7,984 bases of DNA from Thermoflexales bacterium (GTDB lineage: Bacteria; Chloroflexota; Anaerolineae; B4-G1; SLSP01). The translations under genes and the position numbers were made by a program. The stretch covers positions 1 to 7,984 of the forward strand of contig WFQZ01000088.1 in NCBI GenBank assembly GCA_015486785.1, in the 5' to 3' direction. Shown piece by piece: positions 1 to 6,384 of the stretch (positions within the stretch are counted from its first letter, which is position 1; every line of letters starts with the position of its first letter). Under the pieces are notes generated by a model, which was not told where the DNA came from, ran no database searches, and saw nothing but the letters and a program-made list of their open reading frames with translations.

Positions 1-198
1 CCCACGGAGTTAGCCGGGCAGCAAGTGGTGGATGTGAGCACGCTGGACGGAGTGAAGTACGTCCTGGCCGATGAGGCCTGGCTGCTCATTCGGCCTTCCG
101 GCACCGAGCCGGTGTTGCGGGTCTACGCGGAAGGCCGCTCCGAGTCGGAAGTGGCTGCTCTCCTGAGCTTCGGCCAACAAGTATCCCAGGTGCAATAA
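1..198 (+). CDS. Phosphoglucomutase/phosphomannomutase family protein, C-terminal end (5' partial)
   Basis: Reading frame 1 is open from the first base and ends in TAA at 196-198, giving the last 65 residues of an alpha-D-phosphohexomutase. The enzymes of this family move phosphate between C1 and C6 of hexose phosphates in the cytoplasm and supply sugar nucleotide precursors. The visible part is the C-terminal phosphate-binding domain (domain IV): a DGVKY strand, then WLLIRPSGTEPVLRVYAE, which holds the family signature RPSGTEP that grips the substrate phosphate. The DGVK...W...RPSGTEP arrangement resembles PGM/PMM-type members more than GlmM, but substrate specificity cannot be read from this fragment because the active-site serine and metal-binding loops lie upstream of the window. 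No clear intrinsic terminator follows the stop codon, so some readthrough towards the S1 gene is possible. Confidence 0.9.
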   Translation, partial: PTELAGQQVVDVSTLDGVKYVLADEAWLLIRPSGTEPVLRVYAEGRSESEVAALLSFGQQVSQVQ

Positions 199-238
199 GA
201 TCGCGCTTGCGGATAGATTTTAGTAAGGCGTGATTTGT

Positions 239-266
239 TTGACATTATCTATCGCCATGATAAGAT
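239..266 (+). promoter_or_regulatory. Predicted sigma-70-type promoter for the S1-infA operon
   Basis: A perfect -35 hexamer TTGACA lies at 239-244. It is followed by a 16-base spacer and a -10-like TAAGAT at 261-266, which matches four of six positions of TATAAT. The segment is much richer in A and T than the coding DNA on either side, as expected for a promoter. Transcription would start near 273 and leave a leader of about 70 bases before the preferred S1 start at 343. The hexamers are read directly; the promoter activity is inferred. Confidence 0.6.
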
Positions 267-326
267 ACTGAAAATTTTGAAGACCACTCAAGTTGCAAGT
301 GCTGGGAAGTATTTGCAAAACTAAGT

Positions 327-336
327 GGAAGAGGAG
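327..336 (+). promoter_or_regulatory. Shine-Dalgarno sequence deciding the S1 start at 343
   Basis: The purine run GGAAGAGGAG ends six bases before GTG at 343, which is ideal spacing for a ribosome binding site. The in-frame GTG at 325 has no comparable purine run at the right distance, and the Shine-Dalgarno itself would lie inside that longer reading frame. I therefore prefer 343 as the translation start. Confidence 0.6.
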
Positions 337-342
337 TTCGAC

Positions 343-1686
343 GTGGAACAAGAGAAAGTCATCCCTAGTGAGCCTGTTTCAATGGAGGAGGCACTTAACG
401 ACACTTACATAGCTGGTGAACCTCGACGCGGGGAACTGCGCAAAGGGACGATCCTGAGCGTAAGTGACAACGGTTTGGTAGTAGACATTGCTTCCAAACG
501 CGATGGATTCGTCCCTCAAGAAGACCTCAAGGAGCTGGAAGATCCGCACTTTGAGGAGGGAGATGAGGTGTACGTCTACGTGAGCCGTCTGCACGACAAC
601 GACGGGAACGTGGAGCTATCTATTGCGCAAGCGATACGCCAAGAGGATTGGCTGCGAGCCGAGCAGATGAAGGAAGAAAAGAGCATCTACGAGACGAAAG
701 TCATTGATGCGAACCGTGGCGGGCTGACGGTGGAATTCGGCCACCTGCGGGGCTTCATCCCGATGTCGCAACTGATCGGCTTCCAGCGTATTCGGCAAGC
801 CTCGGAGCGGCAAAGACGACTGCACGCGATGGTGGGGCAAACCATCATGCTGAAGGTCATTGAAGTCAACCGCCGCCGTCGCCGGTTGATCCTTTCGCAG
901 CAGGAAGCTGCCAAAGAATGGCGAGCCGCGCGGCGCAAGAAGCTCTTGGAGGATTTGGAACCCGGCCAGGTGCGTCGGGGACGAATCAGCCAGATCACCA
1001 ACTTTGGGTTGTTCGTGAACTTGGGAGGACTCGATGGCTTGGTCCACGTGTCGGAGCTTTCGTGGGGACGCATCGAGAAACCGGAAGAAGTCTTCCACCC
1101 TGGGCAGCGGGTCAAAGTCAAGGTGCTGAGCGTGGACAAAGCGCATCAGCGCATCGCCCTGAGCATCAAAGCCCTCACGCCCGATCCGTGGGAAGAAGCC
1201 CCGGAAAAGTACAAGGAAGGCACGCTGGTTGAAGGCAAAGTGAGCCAAATTGTGGACTTCGGCATCTTCGTGGAGCTGGAGCCTGGGGTAGAGGGATTGC
1301 TGCACAACTCCGAGTTGGGCGATCCCGAACAGCGCGAGGAACTGGAGCCGGGGCAATCAATTTTGGTGAAGGTCATTCGCGTGGAGCCGGATCGGCGGCG
1401 CATCGGGCTGAGTGCCCGCCAAGTCCGCCGCGATGAGTGGGAACAGTGGGTTGTGGCCAAGGCGCAAGCCGAAGCAGAGGCCGAGCAAGCCGCCGCCGCA
1501 GAAGAAGCCGAAGCTGCTGCCGAAGAAGAAGATCAGCCGGTTGCCGATGAGGCCGTTGCGGAAGCGGAAGCAGTGAGTGAAGAAGCTCCCACTGCCGAAC
1601 CGGAGCAGCCAGAAGCCGAGCCAGAGGCCGAAGCTGAGCCAGCAGCCGAAGTTGAAACGCCGCAAGAAGAATCTGCCGAAGCGTAA
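343..1686 (+). CDS. rpsA: S1 RNA-binding domain protein, ribosomal protein S1 (bS1) type
   Basis: The 447-residue product carries four S1 (OB-fold) RNA-binding repeats at about residues 31-97, 114-188, 205-277 and 290-361. Repeats 3 and 4 are the most typical, with [22 protein letters not shown] and [18 protein letters not shown] cores; repeat 1 (RDGFVP) and repeat 2 (LRGFIP) look like the ribosome-docking repeats R1 and R2 of bS1. Such proteins bind mRNA on the 30S subunit and help load it for initiation. After residue 372 comes a long Glu/Ala-rich, probably disordered tail. E. coli S1 has six repeats; four is common in other phyla. The start is GTG 343, chosen for its Shine-Dalgarno; GTG at 325 would add six residues (MEEEFD) and ATG at 382 is a weaker alternative. 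infA follows after 14 bases, which supports a role in translation initiation. The family call is firm; equivalence to E. coli RpsA is inferred. Confidence 0.88.
   Translation: MEQEKVIPSEPVSMEEALNDTYIAGEPRRGELRKGTILSVSDNGLVVDIASKRDGFVPQEDLKELEDPHFEEGDEVYVYVSRLHDNDGNVELSIAQAIRQEDWLRAEQMKEEKSIYETKVIDANRGGLTVEFGHLRGFIPMSQLIGFQRIRQASERQRRLHAMVGQTIMLKVIEVNRRRRRLILSQQEAAKEWRAARRKKLLEDLEPGQVRRGRISQITNFGLFVNLGGLDGLVHVSELSWGRIEKPEEVFHPGQRVKVKVLSVDKAHQRIALSIKALTPDPWEEAPEKYKEGTLVEGKVSQIVDFGIFVELEPGVEGLLHNSELGDPEQREELEPGQSILVKVIRVEPDRRRIGLSARQVRRDEWEQWVVAKAQAEAEAEQAAAAEEAEAAAEEEDQPVADEAVAEAEAVSEEAPTAEPEQPEAEPEAEAEPAAEVETPQEESAEA
1456..1683 (+). repeat. Low-complexity GCC/GAA-codon tract encoding the acidic S1 tail
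   Basis: This in-frame stretch is built mostly from GCC, GAA, GAG and GCT codons, with imperfect reiterations of GCCGAAGC-like units. It encodes about 75 residues dominated by Glu and Ala, with scattered Pro, Gln and Val. The tail has no recognisable domain and is probably disordered. Such codon repeats are prone to length change between strains by slippage. The composition is seen directly; disorder and length variability are inferred. Confidence 0.6.
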
Positions 1687-1700
1687 AGGAGAGGTACCGG

Positions 1701-1943
1701 ATGGGGGGCAAAGAAGAAAAGATCGTTGTGGAAGGTGAGATCACAGAGGCCTTGCCGGGAGCGCAATTCCGCGTTCATCTTGACACCGGGCATGACATCC
1801 TGGCATACCTATCCGGGAAAATGCGGCGATACTACATCCGCATCCTGCTGGGCGACCGCGTGCGGGTGGAGCTTTCTCCTTACGATCTGACCCGTGGGCG
1901 GATCATCTATCGCTACAAACGGCGGATGATGCCGCGCAATTAA
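1701..1943 (+). CDS. infA: Translation initiation factor IF-1
   Basis: This 80-residue protein is a single OB fold covering nearly its whole length. It shows the IF-1 hallmarks in order: [15 protein letters not shown] (11-25), SGKMR (38-42), YIRIL (45-49) and [18 protein letters not shown] (51-68). IF-1 binds the A-site region of the 30S subunit and works with IF-2 and IF-3 during initiation. ATG 1701 is preceded by AGGAGAGG at 1687-1694 with a six-base spacer, a strong ribosome binding site. The protein is slightly longer than the usual 70-73 residues because of a basic end (RRMMPRN). The usual HISGKMR is YLSGKMR here. infA normally sits in the secY-rpmJ-rpsM ribosomal cluster, so its place behind an S1 gene is unusual and it may be either a second copy or the only one. 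The gene shares a transcript with S1 and ends at the terminator 20 bases downstream. Confidence 0.95.
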   Translation: MGGKEEKIVVEGEITEALPGAQFRVHLDTGHDILAYLSGKMRRYYIRILLGDRVRVELSPYDLTRGRIIYRYKRRMMPRN

Positions 1944-1961
1944 CGCAAAACGACGAGTGAC

Positions 1962-1994
1962 AAACCGCCGACTCAAATGGGTCGGCGGTTTTTT
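1962..1994 (+). terminator. Rho-independent terminator between convergent operons
   Basis: A perfect 11-base-pair inverted repeat (AAACCGCCGAC at 1962-1972, GTCGGCGGTTT at 1981-1991) encloses an eight-base loop and runs into six T residues at 1989-1994. This is a classic intrinsic terminator for the S1-infA transcript. The hairpin also lies immediately after the hemW stop codon on the other strand. There the trailing T run is only three bases, so termination of the minus operon would be weaker but plausible. The last T is shared with the hemW stop codon. Confidence 0.92.
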
Positions 1995-3193
1995 CATGCC
2001 TCGTCATCGGGCAAAAACGCGCCGAAGACTTGATTGCCCAGCAGCCGCCCCCGCGCCGTGAGGCGGGCGCGATCCCCGTCCCAGTGCAGCAAGCCCCAGT
2101 CCTGCCAGCGGCGGAGCGTCGCCCCGTAGACCGCCGCGAGCGAGACGCCAAAGCGGGCCTGAAATCGCGCCGCGCCGACCCCTTCGGCCAGCCGCAGCCC
2201 CATCATCATCGTTTCGCCCTGCTCCAGCCGCCGGGAGATCGCCTCGGCGGTGGCTTCCGGCAACTCGCCCGCCTGCACCAAGCGGATGTAATCTCGCGGA
2301 TGCAGGACGTTGGCGTGACGGCGGCCCGCCAACCAGGAGTGCGCTCCCGCTCCCAGGCCCAGCCACGGCGTATTGCGCCAGTAGCTGAGGTTGTGGCGGC
2401 TGACGGGGCCGATGTTCTCGCTGAGGCCTCCCGGCGGCAGTGCCCAAATCTCCGGGGCGGCGGTGTGACCTCGTGCCCAGTTGGAGATTTCGTACTGCCA
2501 GAATCCGGCGCGGTGCAGCGCGTCGCCGGCGAGTTCGTACATCGCAGCGGCCAAATCCGGGTCGGGCGCGGGGAGCGTGCCCTCGGCGATGGAGGCTGCC
2601 AGCGGCGTCCCCTCCTCCACGCTCAGGGCGTAGAGCGAGAGATGCGCCGGGGCCAAGTCCAAGGTGCGGTTGAGCGTGTCCTGCCACGCGGCGAGCGTCT
2701 GCCCCGGCAAGCCGAAGATCAAATCCAAGCTCAAGTTCGTGAATCCGGCGCGGCGGGCCTGACGCACGGCCTGCACCGCTTCGTCCCACGTGTGGATGCG
2801 CCCCAGCATGCGCAATTCCGCATCCTGTGCCGATTGCACGCCGAAGCTCAAGCGATTCACGCCGGCTTGACGCAACCCGCGCAGGGCCGCCAAGTCCACA
2901 GTGCCGGGATTGGCCTCCAGCGTGATTTCCGCGCCGTCCGCCAGGAGCTGGCGGTCACGGACGGCGTCCAGGAGACGACGCACGTCCGCCGCCGGCAGCA
3001 GGGAGGGCGTCCCGCCCCCGAAGTACACGCTCGTGGCCGGGGCGGGGAACTGCGCCGCCCGCAGCGTCAATTCCCCCAGCAGAGCTTGCACGTAGGCCGG
3101 ACGCAAGGAGAGCAATCCGGCGTAGGTGTTGAAGTCGCAGTAGGTGCAGCGGCGCAGGCAAAAGGGAACGTGGATGTACAGGGCGAAGGTCAC
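1994..3193 (-). CDS. hemW: Radical SAM heme chaperone HemW (HemN-like)
   Basis: The 399-residue protein opens with a TIM-barrel strand (ALYIHVPF) and the radical-SAM cluster motif C12-x3-C16-x2-C19, with Phe at 21. HemN has a fourth Cys there; the CDF form marks HemW, the heme-binding chaperone, so true oxygen-independent coproporphyrinogen oxidase activity is unlikely. Other SAM-barrel motifs follow: GGGTPS (59-64), EANPGT (93-98), RLSFGVQS (114-121), DLIFGLPGQ (157-165), YEISNWA (234-240) and RHNLSYW (266-272). A winged-helix-like C-terminal domain ends in LTARGRLLGNQVFGAFL. Between YEISNWAR and RHN lie about 22 extra residues (243-264) not seen in the E. coli protein as I remember it. The start is GTG 3193, overlapping the upstream ABC gene stop as GTGA; no Shine-Dalgarno precedes it, so translation is probably coupled. 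It is the last gene of the minus-strand block. Confidence 0.92.
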   Translation of the reverse strand: MTFALYIHVPFCLRRCTYCDFNTYAGLLSLRPAYVQALLGELTLRAAQFPAPATSVYFGGGTPSLLPAADVRRLLDAVRDRQLLADGAEITLEANPGTVDLAALRGLRQAGVNRLSFGVQSAQDAELRMLGRIHTWDEAVQAVRQARRAGFTNLSLDLIFGLPGQTLAAWQDTLNRTLDLAPAHLSLYALSVEEGTPLAASIAEGTLPAPDPDLAAAMYELAGDALHRAGFWQYEISNWARGHTAAPEIWALPPGGLSENIGPVSRHNLSYWRNTPWLGLGAGAHSWLAGRRHANVLHPRDYIRLVQAGELPEATAEAISRRLEQGETMMMGLRLAEGVGAARFQARFGVSLAAVYGATLRRWQDWGLLHWDGDRARLTARGRLLGNQVFGAFLPDDEA

Positions 3194-4143
3194 GTCTGGT
3201 GCGTCAGGTTCAAGAAGAGGCTTTCCAGGGTCTCTTTTTCTTCAACGTAGGCCAGCACCGGATGATGCGCCGTGACCAGCGCGGCCAGCAAGCTCACGAT
3301 TTCATCCTGCCCGCCTTGCAGCGAGACGAGCAACTCGGCAGTGCCCTCTTCTGGGGCCTCAACCGGCGCGACGGCGAGCACATGAGGGTGACGCTCCAGC
3401 CACGCATGCGCGTCATCGCCCGGCCCGGCCAGCGTGAGCCGAATCCGGCGATGCGGTTGCAGTTGGGCGCGGATCTCGTCCACCGTGCCCGTGGTGACCA
3501 GGCGGCCTTCTTCCAGGATGCCGATGTGCGTAGCGATGTCGTCCAGTTCGCGCAGGACGTGGGAGGATAGGAAGATGGTCTTGCCCATCTCTTGCAGCAC
3601 GCGGAAGATTTCCCGCAGCTCAACCCGCGCCCGTGGATCAAGCCCGGCAGCCGGTTCATCCGCCACGATGAGTTGCGGATCGTGTACCAGGGCGCGGGCG
3701 ACGCTGAGCCGTTGGCGCATGCCGCGTGAAAGTTCGGCCAGGCTTTCGTCGGCGCGTTTGCTCAACCCCACCAGGTCCAACAGATCGCCCACCATCTGCC
3801 GATGTTGGGCCGCCGGAACGCCGTAACATTGGGCAAAGAACTCCAGGTACTCCCACACGCGCATTTTCTTGTACAAGCCGAACTCGTCGGGGATGTAGCC
3901 CAGCAGCCGCCGCACGTCGCGCGGATGCGTGTCCACGCGGTAGCCGCCGATGCGCACCTCGCCGCGCTCAAAACCGAGCAGGGTCGCCAGGATGCGGATG
4001 GTGGTGGTCTTGCCCGCGCCGTTCGGCCCGACAAAGGCGTAGATGCTTCCGGCTTCCACTTCAAAGCTCAGGTGCTCCAACGTGGGCTTTTTGGCCTTGC
4101 GGTATGTTTTGCGCAGCTCGCGTACTTCCAGGATCGCGGTCAT
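3190..4143 (-). CDS. ABC transporter ATP-binding protein
   Basis: The 317-residue product is a nucleotide-binding subunit that powers an ABC transporter at the cytoplasmic face of the membrane. It shows Walker A GPNGAGKT (39-46), signature LSRGMRQR (138-145), Walker B LIVADEP (158-164), D-loop GLDP (167-170) and the switch His in SSHVL (H195). The Q-loop reads YIPDEFGLY, with Asp at 86 where most ABC ATPases have Gln; I recall this PD form in a subgroup of ABC-2-type export ATPases. The last 85 residues or so form the accessory C-terminal domain common in drug, lipid or polysaccharide exporters of the CcmA/NatA type. There are no membrane segments, and no permease gene lies within the window, so the substrate is unknown. 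ATG 4143 overlaps the upstream stop as ATGA and has GGAGG seven bases before it (4151-4155). The stop overlaps the hemW start. Confidence 0.93.
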   Translation of the reverse strand: MTAILEVRELRKTYRKAKKPTLEHLSFEVEAGSIYAFVGPNGAGKTTTIRILATLLGFERGEVRIGGYRVDTHPRDVRRLLGYIPDEFGLYKKMRVWEYLEFFAQCYGVPAAQHRQMVGDLLDLVGLSKRADESLAELSRGMRQRLSVARALVHDPQLIVADEPAAGLDPRARVELREIFRVLQEMGKTIFLSSHVLRELDDIATHIGILEEGRLVTTGTVDEIRAQLQPHRRIRLTLAGPGDDAHAWLERHPHVLAVAPVEAPEEGTAELLVSLQGGQDEIVSLLAALVTAHHPVLAYVEEKETLESLFLNLTHQT

Positions 4144-4943
4144 AGGGTCGCCTCCGCCGTCACCCGTTGATGAAGGTCTTGCAGGACGCGCCGTTCGTGC
4201 GGGAAGGCCAACTCCGGCGGGTCGGCGAGGGGAAACCAGCCCACTTCCGCCGCGTCATCGCCCGCTTGCGGCTCGCCCGTGGCATCTACCAGGTAGTAGA
4301 TGTTGAGGATGGAGTAGGTTTCGTCCTGATAGGTGTATTCGTCCATGTAAAAACCGAGGAAAGTCCGCAGCGTGACCTCCAGCCCTAATTCTTCGCGGGC
4401 TTCGCGGACGGCGCACGCGGCAGGAGCTTCGCCATCGTTCAGGAAGCCGCCGGGGAGGTCCCAGTAGTCCTTGCGGGGAGCGCGGGCACGGCGGGCTAAA
4501 AGCACCCGCCCTTGCCGCAGCAAGAGCACGCCGGCGCACGGCTTGGGATTGCGGAAATCGATCCAGCCGCAGATGGTGCAGACGGCAACCGGATGGCCTT
4601 CCAAGGTCTGCGTGGCCAGCCGCCCGCCGCAGTGCGGGCAGAAGTGCCGAACCGCGCTATCGTGCAGCGCGGAGAAGTCGCAGGGGGCGTTTTCAAAGGG
4701 CCAGCAATTTTCCACCCACGCCGTTTTGGCGTAGCGCGGCAGTGACTTGAACTTTGCCTCGGCCCGCAGCGCGGTGCTTTGGTCGGGGAAGCGCCACGCG
4801 GCGGCCAGCGTGACCGGTAGATGGGCGCGGGTGTAGCGTGCGCCGGTGCCCGCTTGATGCTCGCGCAGCCGCCGGGCCACGTCGGTGGTGATGCCGGCGT
4901 AGAAGGTGTTGCCGCGACAACGGAGAACGTACAAGTACCACAT
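4140..4943 (-). CDS. GIY-YIG / zinc ribbon / Nudix hydrolase fusion protein
   Basis: Three modules are fused in 267 residues. Residues 1-80 are a GIY-YIG domain of the YhbQ/UPF0213 type: WYLYVLRC, then YAGIT (15-19), RRLREH (24-29), ARYTR (35-39) and ALRAEAKFK with the probable metal-binding Glu at 62. Residues 101-131 are a zinc ribbon with pairs C102/C105 and C122/C125, followed by FRNPKP. Residues 135-262 are a Nudix domain with an intact box: G166-x5-E172-x7-R180-E181-x2-E184-E185-x-G187-L188. Nudix enzymes cleave nucleoside diphosphates linked to another moiety; the zinc-ribbon arrangement recalls NudC-like and related hydrolases. GIY-YIG domains are usually nucleases. Both catalytic centres look intact. 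I cannot name the substrate. ATG 4943 has AAGGAGG at 4948-4954, and the stop overlaps the ABC gene start. The frame is uninterrupted across the domain joint and reads as a real fusion. Confidence 0.88.
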   Translation of the reverse strand: MWYLYVLRCRGNTFYAGITTDVARRLREHQAGTGARYTRAHLPVTLAAAWRFPDQSTALRAEAKFKSLPRYAKTAWVENCWPFENAPCDFSALHDSAVRHFCPHCGGRLATQTLEGHPVAVCTICGWIDFRNPKPCAGVLLLRQGRVLLARRARAPRKDYWDLPGGFLNDGEAPAACAVREAREELGLEVTLRTFLGFYMDEYTYQDETYSILNIYYLVDATGEPQAGDDAAEVGWFPLADPPELAFPHERRVLQDLHQRVTAEATL

Positions 4944-4947
4944 AATT

Positions 4948-4954
4948 CCTCCTT
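4948..4954 (-). promoter_or_regulatory. Strong Shine-Dalgarno before the GIY-YIG/Nudix gene
   Basis: On the minus strand AAGGAGG lies four bases before ATG 4943, in the only real gap (34 bases) within the minus-strand block. The other junctions overlap. It fixes the start and implies independent ribosome entry for this gene. I see no -35/-10 pair in the gap, so it is not evidently a new promoter. Confidence 0.7.
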
Positions 4955-4977
4955 GGGTTGGAAGTTTTAGGGGAAGC

Positions 4978-6384
4978 TCACGCGACGGCCTCCAGGATGG
5001 AGGGAGGCAGCGGCTCGCCGGTGATTTCTGCCAGAAACGCGCGGACGCGCTGCGGGGTGATGCGCTGCCGTTTGGCCCGCGCCAGCGATTCCGGGGTCAG
5101 GCGGTAGCGGCACGCGGCGGCATCGCAGGCGAGCTGGTGGGCCACGCGGTGCAGTTGGAATCGGGCGTAGCGGCGGCGCAGCGGGACGACGACCTCGCCC
5201 GTGGGTTCAATGTGCGGGCGCGGCGGTGCGGGACAGGCCAGGGGCGCGGTCAGTTCCAGCCAGGCCGCTCCGGCTTCCGTGAGCCGAAAATCCCCCTGAG
5301 GCGAGACGGCAACCGCGCCCAGCCACGTCAGCGGGCCGAGCAGGTAGGCACGCACCAACGCTCCTTCTACCGCGCGCCAAGATTCAAAGCCGCGCAGCAA
5401 CTGCGGCGGGTTGGCCTCGGTCACGTAGAGCGACCAGGCGGTGTAGTCACCGTCGGGACGCAGGAAATCGGTGAAGTGCTCGTGGACGTAGGCCGTGAAA
5501 TCCGCCAGATGGTAAGACGCGCCCGGTTGACAATGCCGCAGAGCGGCGAGGAAGCGCGTCCTGGCGGGCTGCGGCTCGTTGGGCCAAGGATCGTGGGGTG
5601 CCGTATCCAACGTGGGGACGTGAGCCAGCTCGTTCCAATGGGTGCTCGCGCTCCAGGCGCGAAACCACGCGCTCCACTGCTCCCAGGGCGAGGAGCGCAA
5701 CCAAGCCACGGTCGGCTCGGCGGCCGGCCGGTACGCGCCCGCCTCGTTCCGCCGAATCCACCCTTGCTCCAGGGCCAGCGTCTCCAGGAAGACGCGGTGC
5801 GGGATGGGTGGCAGCGGTCGGCGGGCGTGGGACGCTTGCAGCCAGGTGAGCCACTGCTCGCAGATGCGATCCCCCGACGCAGTGAGCGGCTCCGTCGCTG
5901 CGCCCGGCGGAGGCGGCGGCAACTCCAGCGGCGCGGGCGCGGGCAGATAGAGACGCAGTCCTTCCGGGATGTACGCCATTTCCACCGGCCCTTGCGGCCA
6001 CGAGGTGAAGGCGCGATGCACCAGGCCGCGAAACCACAACGCTTCCGCCGGGGAGACGGGTCGCTGCCACAGATTTTCGCGCTCCACGCGCCCCGCGCCT
6101 ACCGGACGCATCGGCCCCCAGCGGCGGACGAAGATCGCCCAAGGGCGTGTGCCTTCGTGGCGCAATAGCTCATCCAGCGCGGCACGCTGCGCCTCCGTCA
6201 ACTCCGCGAGCATCCGATCCACGGCGGCGGTGTTCGCCAAGGCGTCGGCCAACTCGGTGGCGATGTCCGCCCGGCGCACAGACACGATGGGGATTTTCCA
6301 CAGGCGGGCGATGATCCGCAATCGCGCCGGATCGCTATCCAACAATGCTTGGTAGAGCGTGCGTTGCGTCATCGGTTGCTCCAT
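4978..6384 (-). CDS. XPB/Ssl2-like helicase-associated domain protein (no ATPase motifs)
   Basis: The 468-residue protein resembles the helicase-associated domain family related to XPB/Ssl2 (the 'helicase conserved C-terminal domain 3' type). The N-terminal part (1-90) is helical and has a RLRIIARLWKIP segment like other members. A Pro-rich linker lies at 148-160. The C-terminal part (391-452) is the most diagnostic: IEPTGEVVVP, ARFQLHRVAHQL and YRLTPESLARAKRQRITPQRVRAFL. I find no Walker A, DEAD/DEAH box or other helicase ATPase motif, so it is not a helicase by itself. It may bind DNA or act as an adaptor; the function is unknown. ATG 6384 overlaps the ftsK stop as TGATG and lacks its own Shine-Dalgarno. 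An in-frame ATG at 6372 has GGAG six bases upstream and is an equally plausible start, giving 464 residues. Family assignment is moderately sure and rests mainly on the C-terminal motif. Confidence 0.7.
   Translation of the reverse strand: MEQPMTQRTLYQALLDSDPARLRIIARLWKIPIVSVRRADIATELADALANTAAVDRMLAELTEAQRAALDELLRHEGTRPWAIFVRRWGPMRPVGAGRVERENLWQRPVSPAEALWFRGLVHRAFTSWPQGPVEMAYIPEGLRLYLPAPAPLELPPPPPGAATEPLTASGDRICEQWLTWLQASHARRPLPPIPHRVFLETLALEQGWIRRNEAGAYRPAAEPTVAWLRSSPWEQWSAWFRAWSASTHWNELAHVPTLDTAPHDPWPNEPQPARTRFLAALRHCQPGASYHLADFTAYVHEHFTDFLRPDGDYTAWSLYVTEANPPQLLRGFESWRAVEGALVRAYLLGPLTWLGAVAVSPQGDFRLTEAGAAWLELTAPLACPAPPRPHIEPTGEVVVPLRRRYARFQLHRVAHQLACDAAACRYRLTPESLARAKRQRITPQRVRAFLAEITGEPLPPSILEAVA

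Noticed and set aside
312..319. Short palindrome TTTGCAAA in the S1 leader as an operator
   Set aside because: The symmetry does not extend beyond eight bases and no second copy was seen nearby, so chance is a sufficient explanation.
325..342. GTG at 325 as the S1 start
   Set aside because: It lacks a Shine-Dalgarno at proper distance, while GTG 343 has GGAAGAGGAG six bases upstream. It remains a possible alternative.
616..1356. Minus-strand open frame of 246 codons opposite the S1 gene
   Set aside because: The sense strand encodes four clear S1 repeats; the antisense product has no domain signature.
1994..3193. hemW gene product as a true oxygen-independent coproporphyrinogen III oxidase (HemN)
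   Set aside because: The residue after the C-x3-C-x2-C motif that is Cys in HemN is Phe here, the pattern of HemW.
2030..3250. Long plus-strand open frame of 406 codons opposite hemW
   Set aside because: It is antisense to a well-conserved gene, is rich in Arg, Gln and Gly as expected from a GC-rich shadow frame, and shows no recognisable domain.
4906..6168. Plus-strand open frame of 420 codons opposite the helicase-associated gene
   Set aside because: Its composition is Arg/Gly/Gln-rich, no motif is visible and there is no credible ribosome binding site; it mirrors the codon bias of the minus-strand gene.
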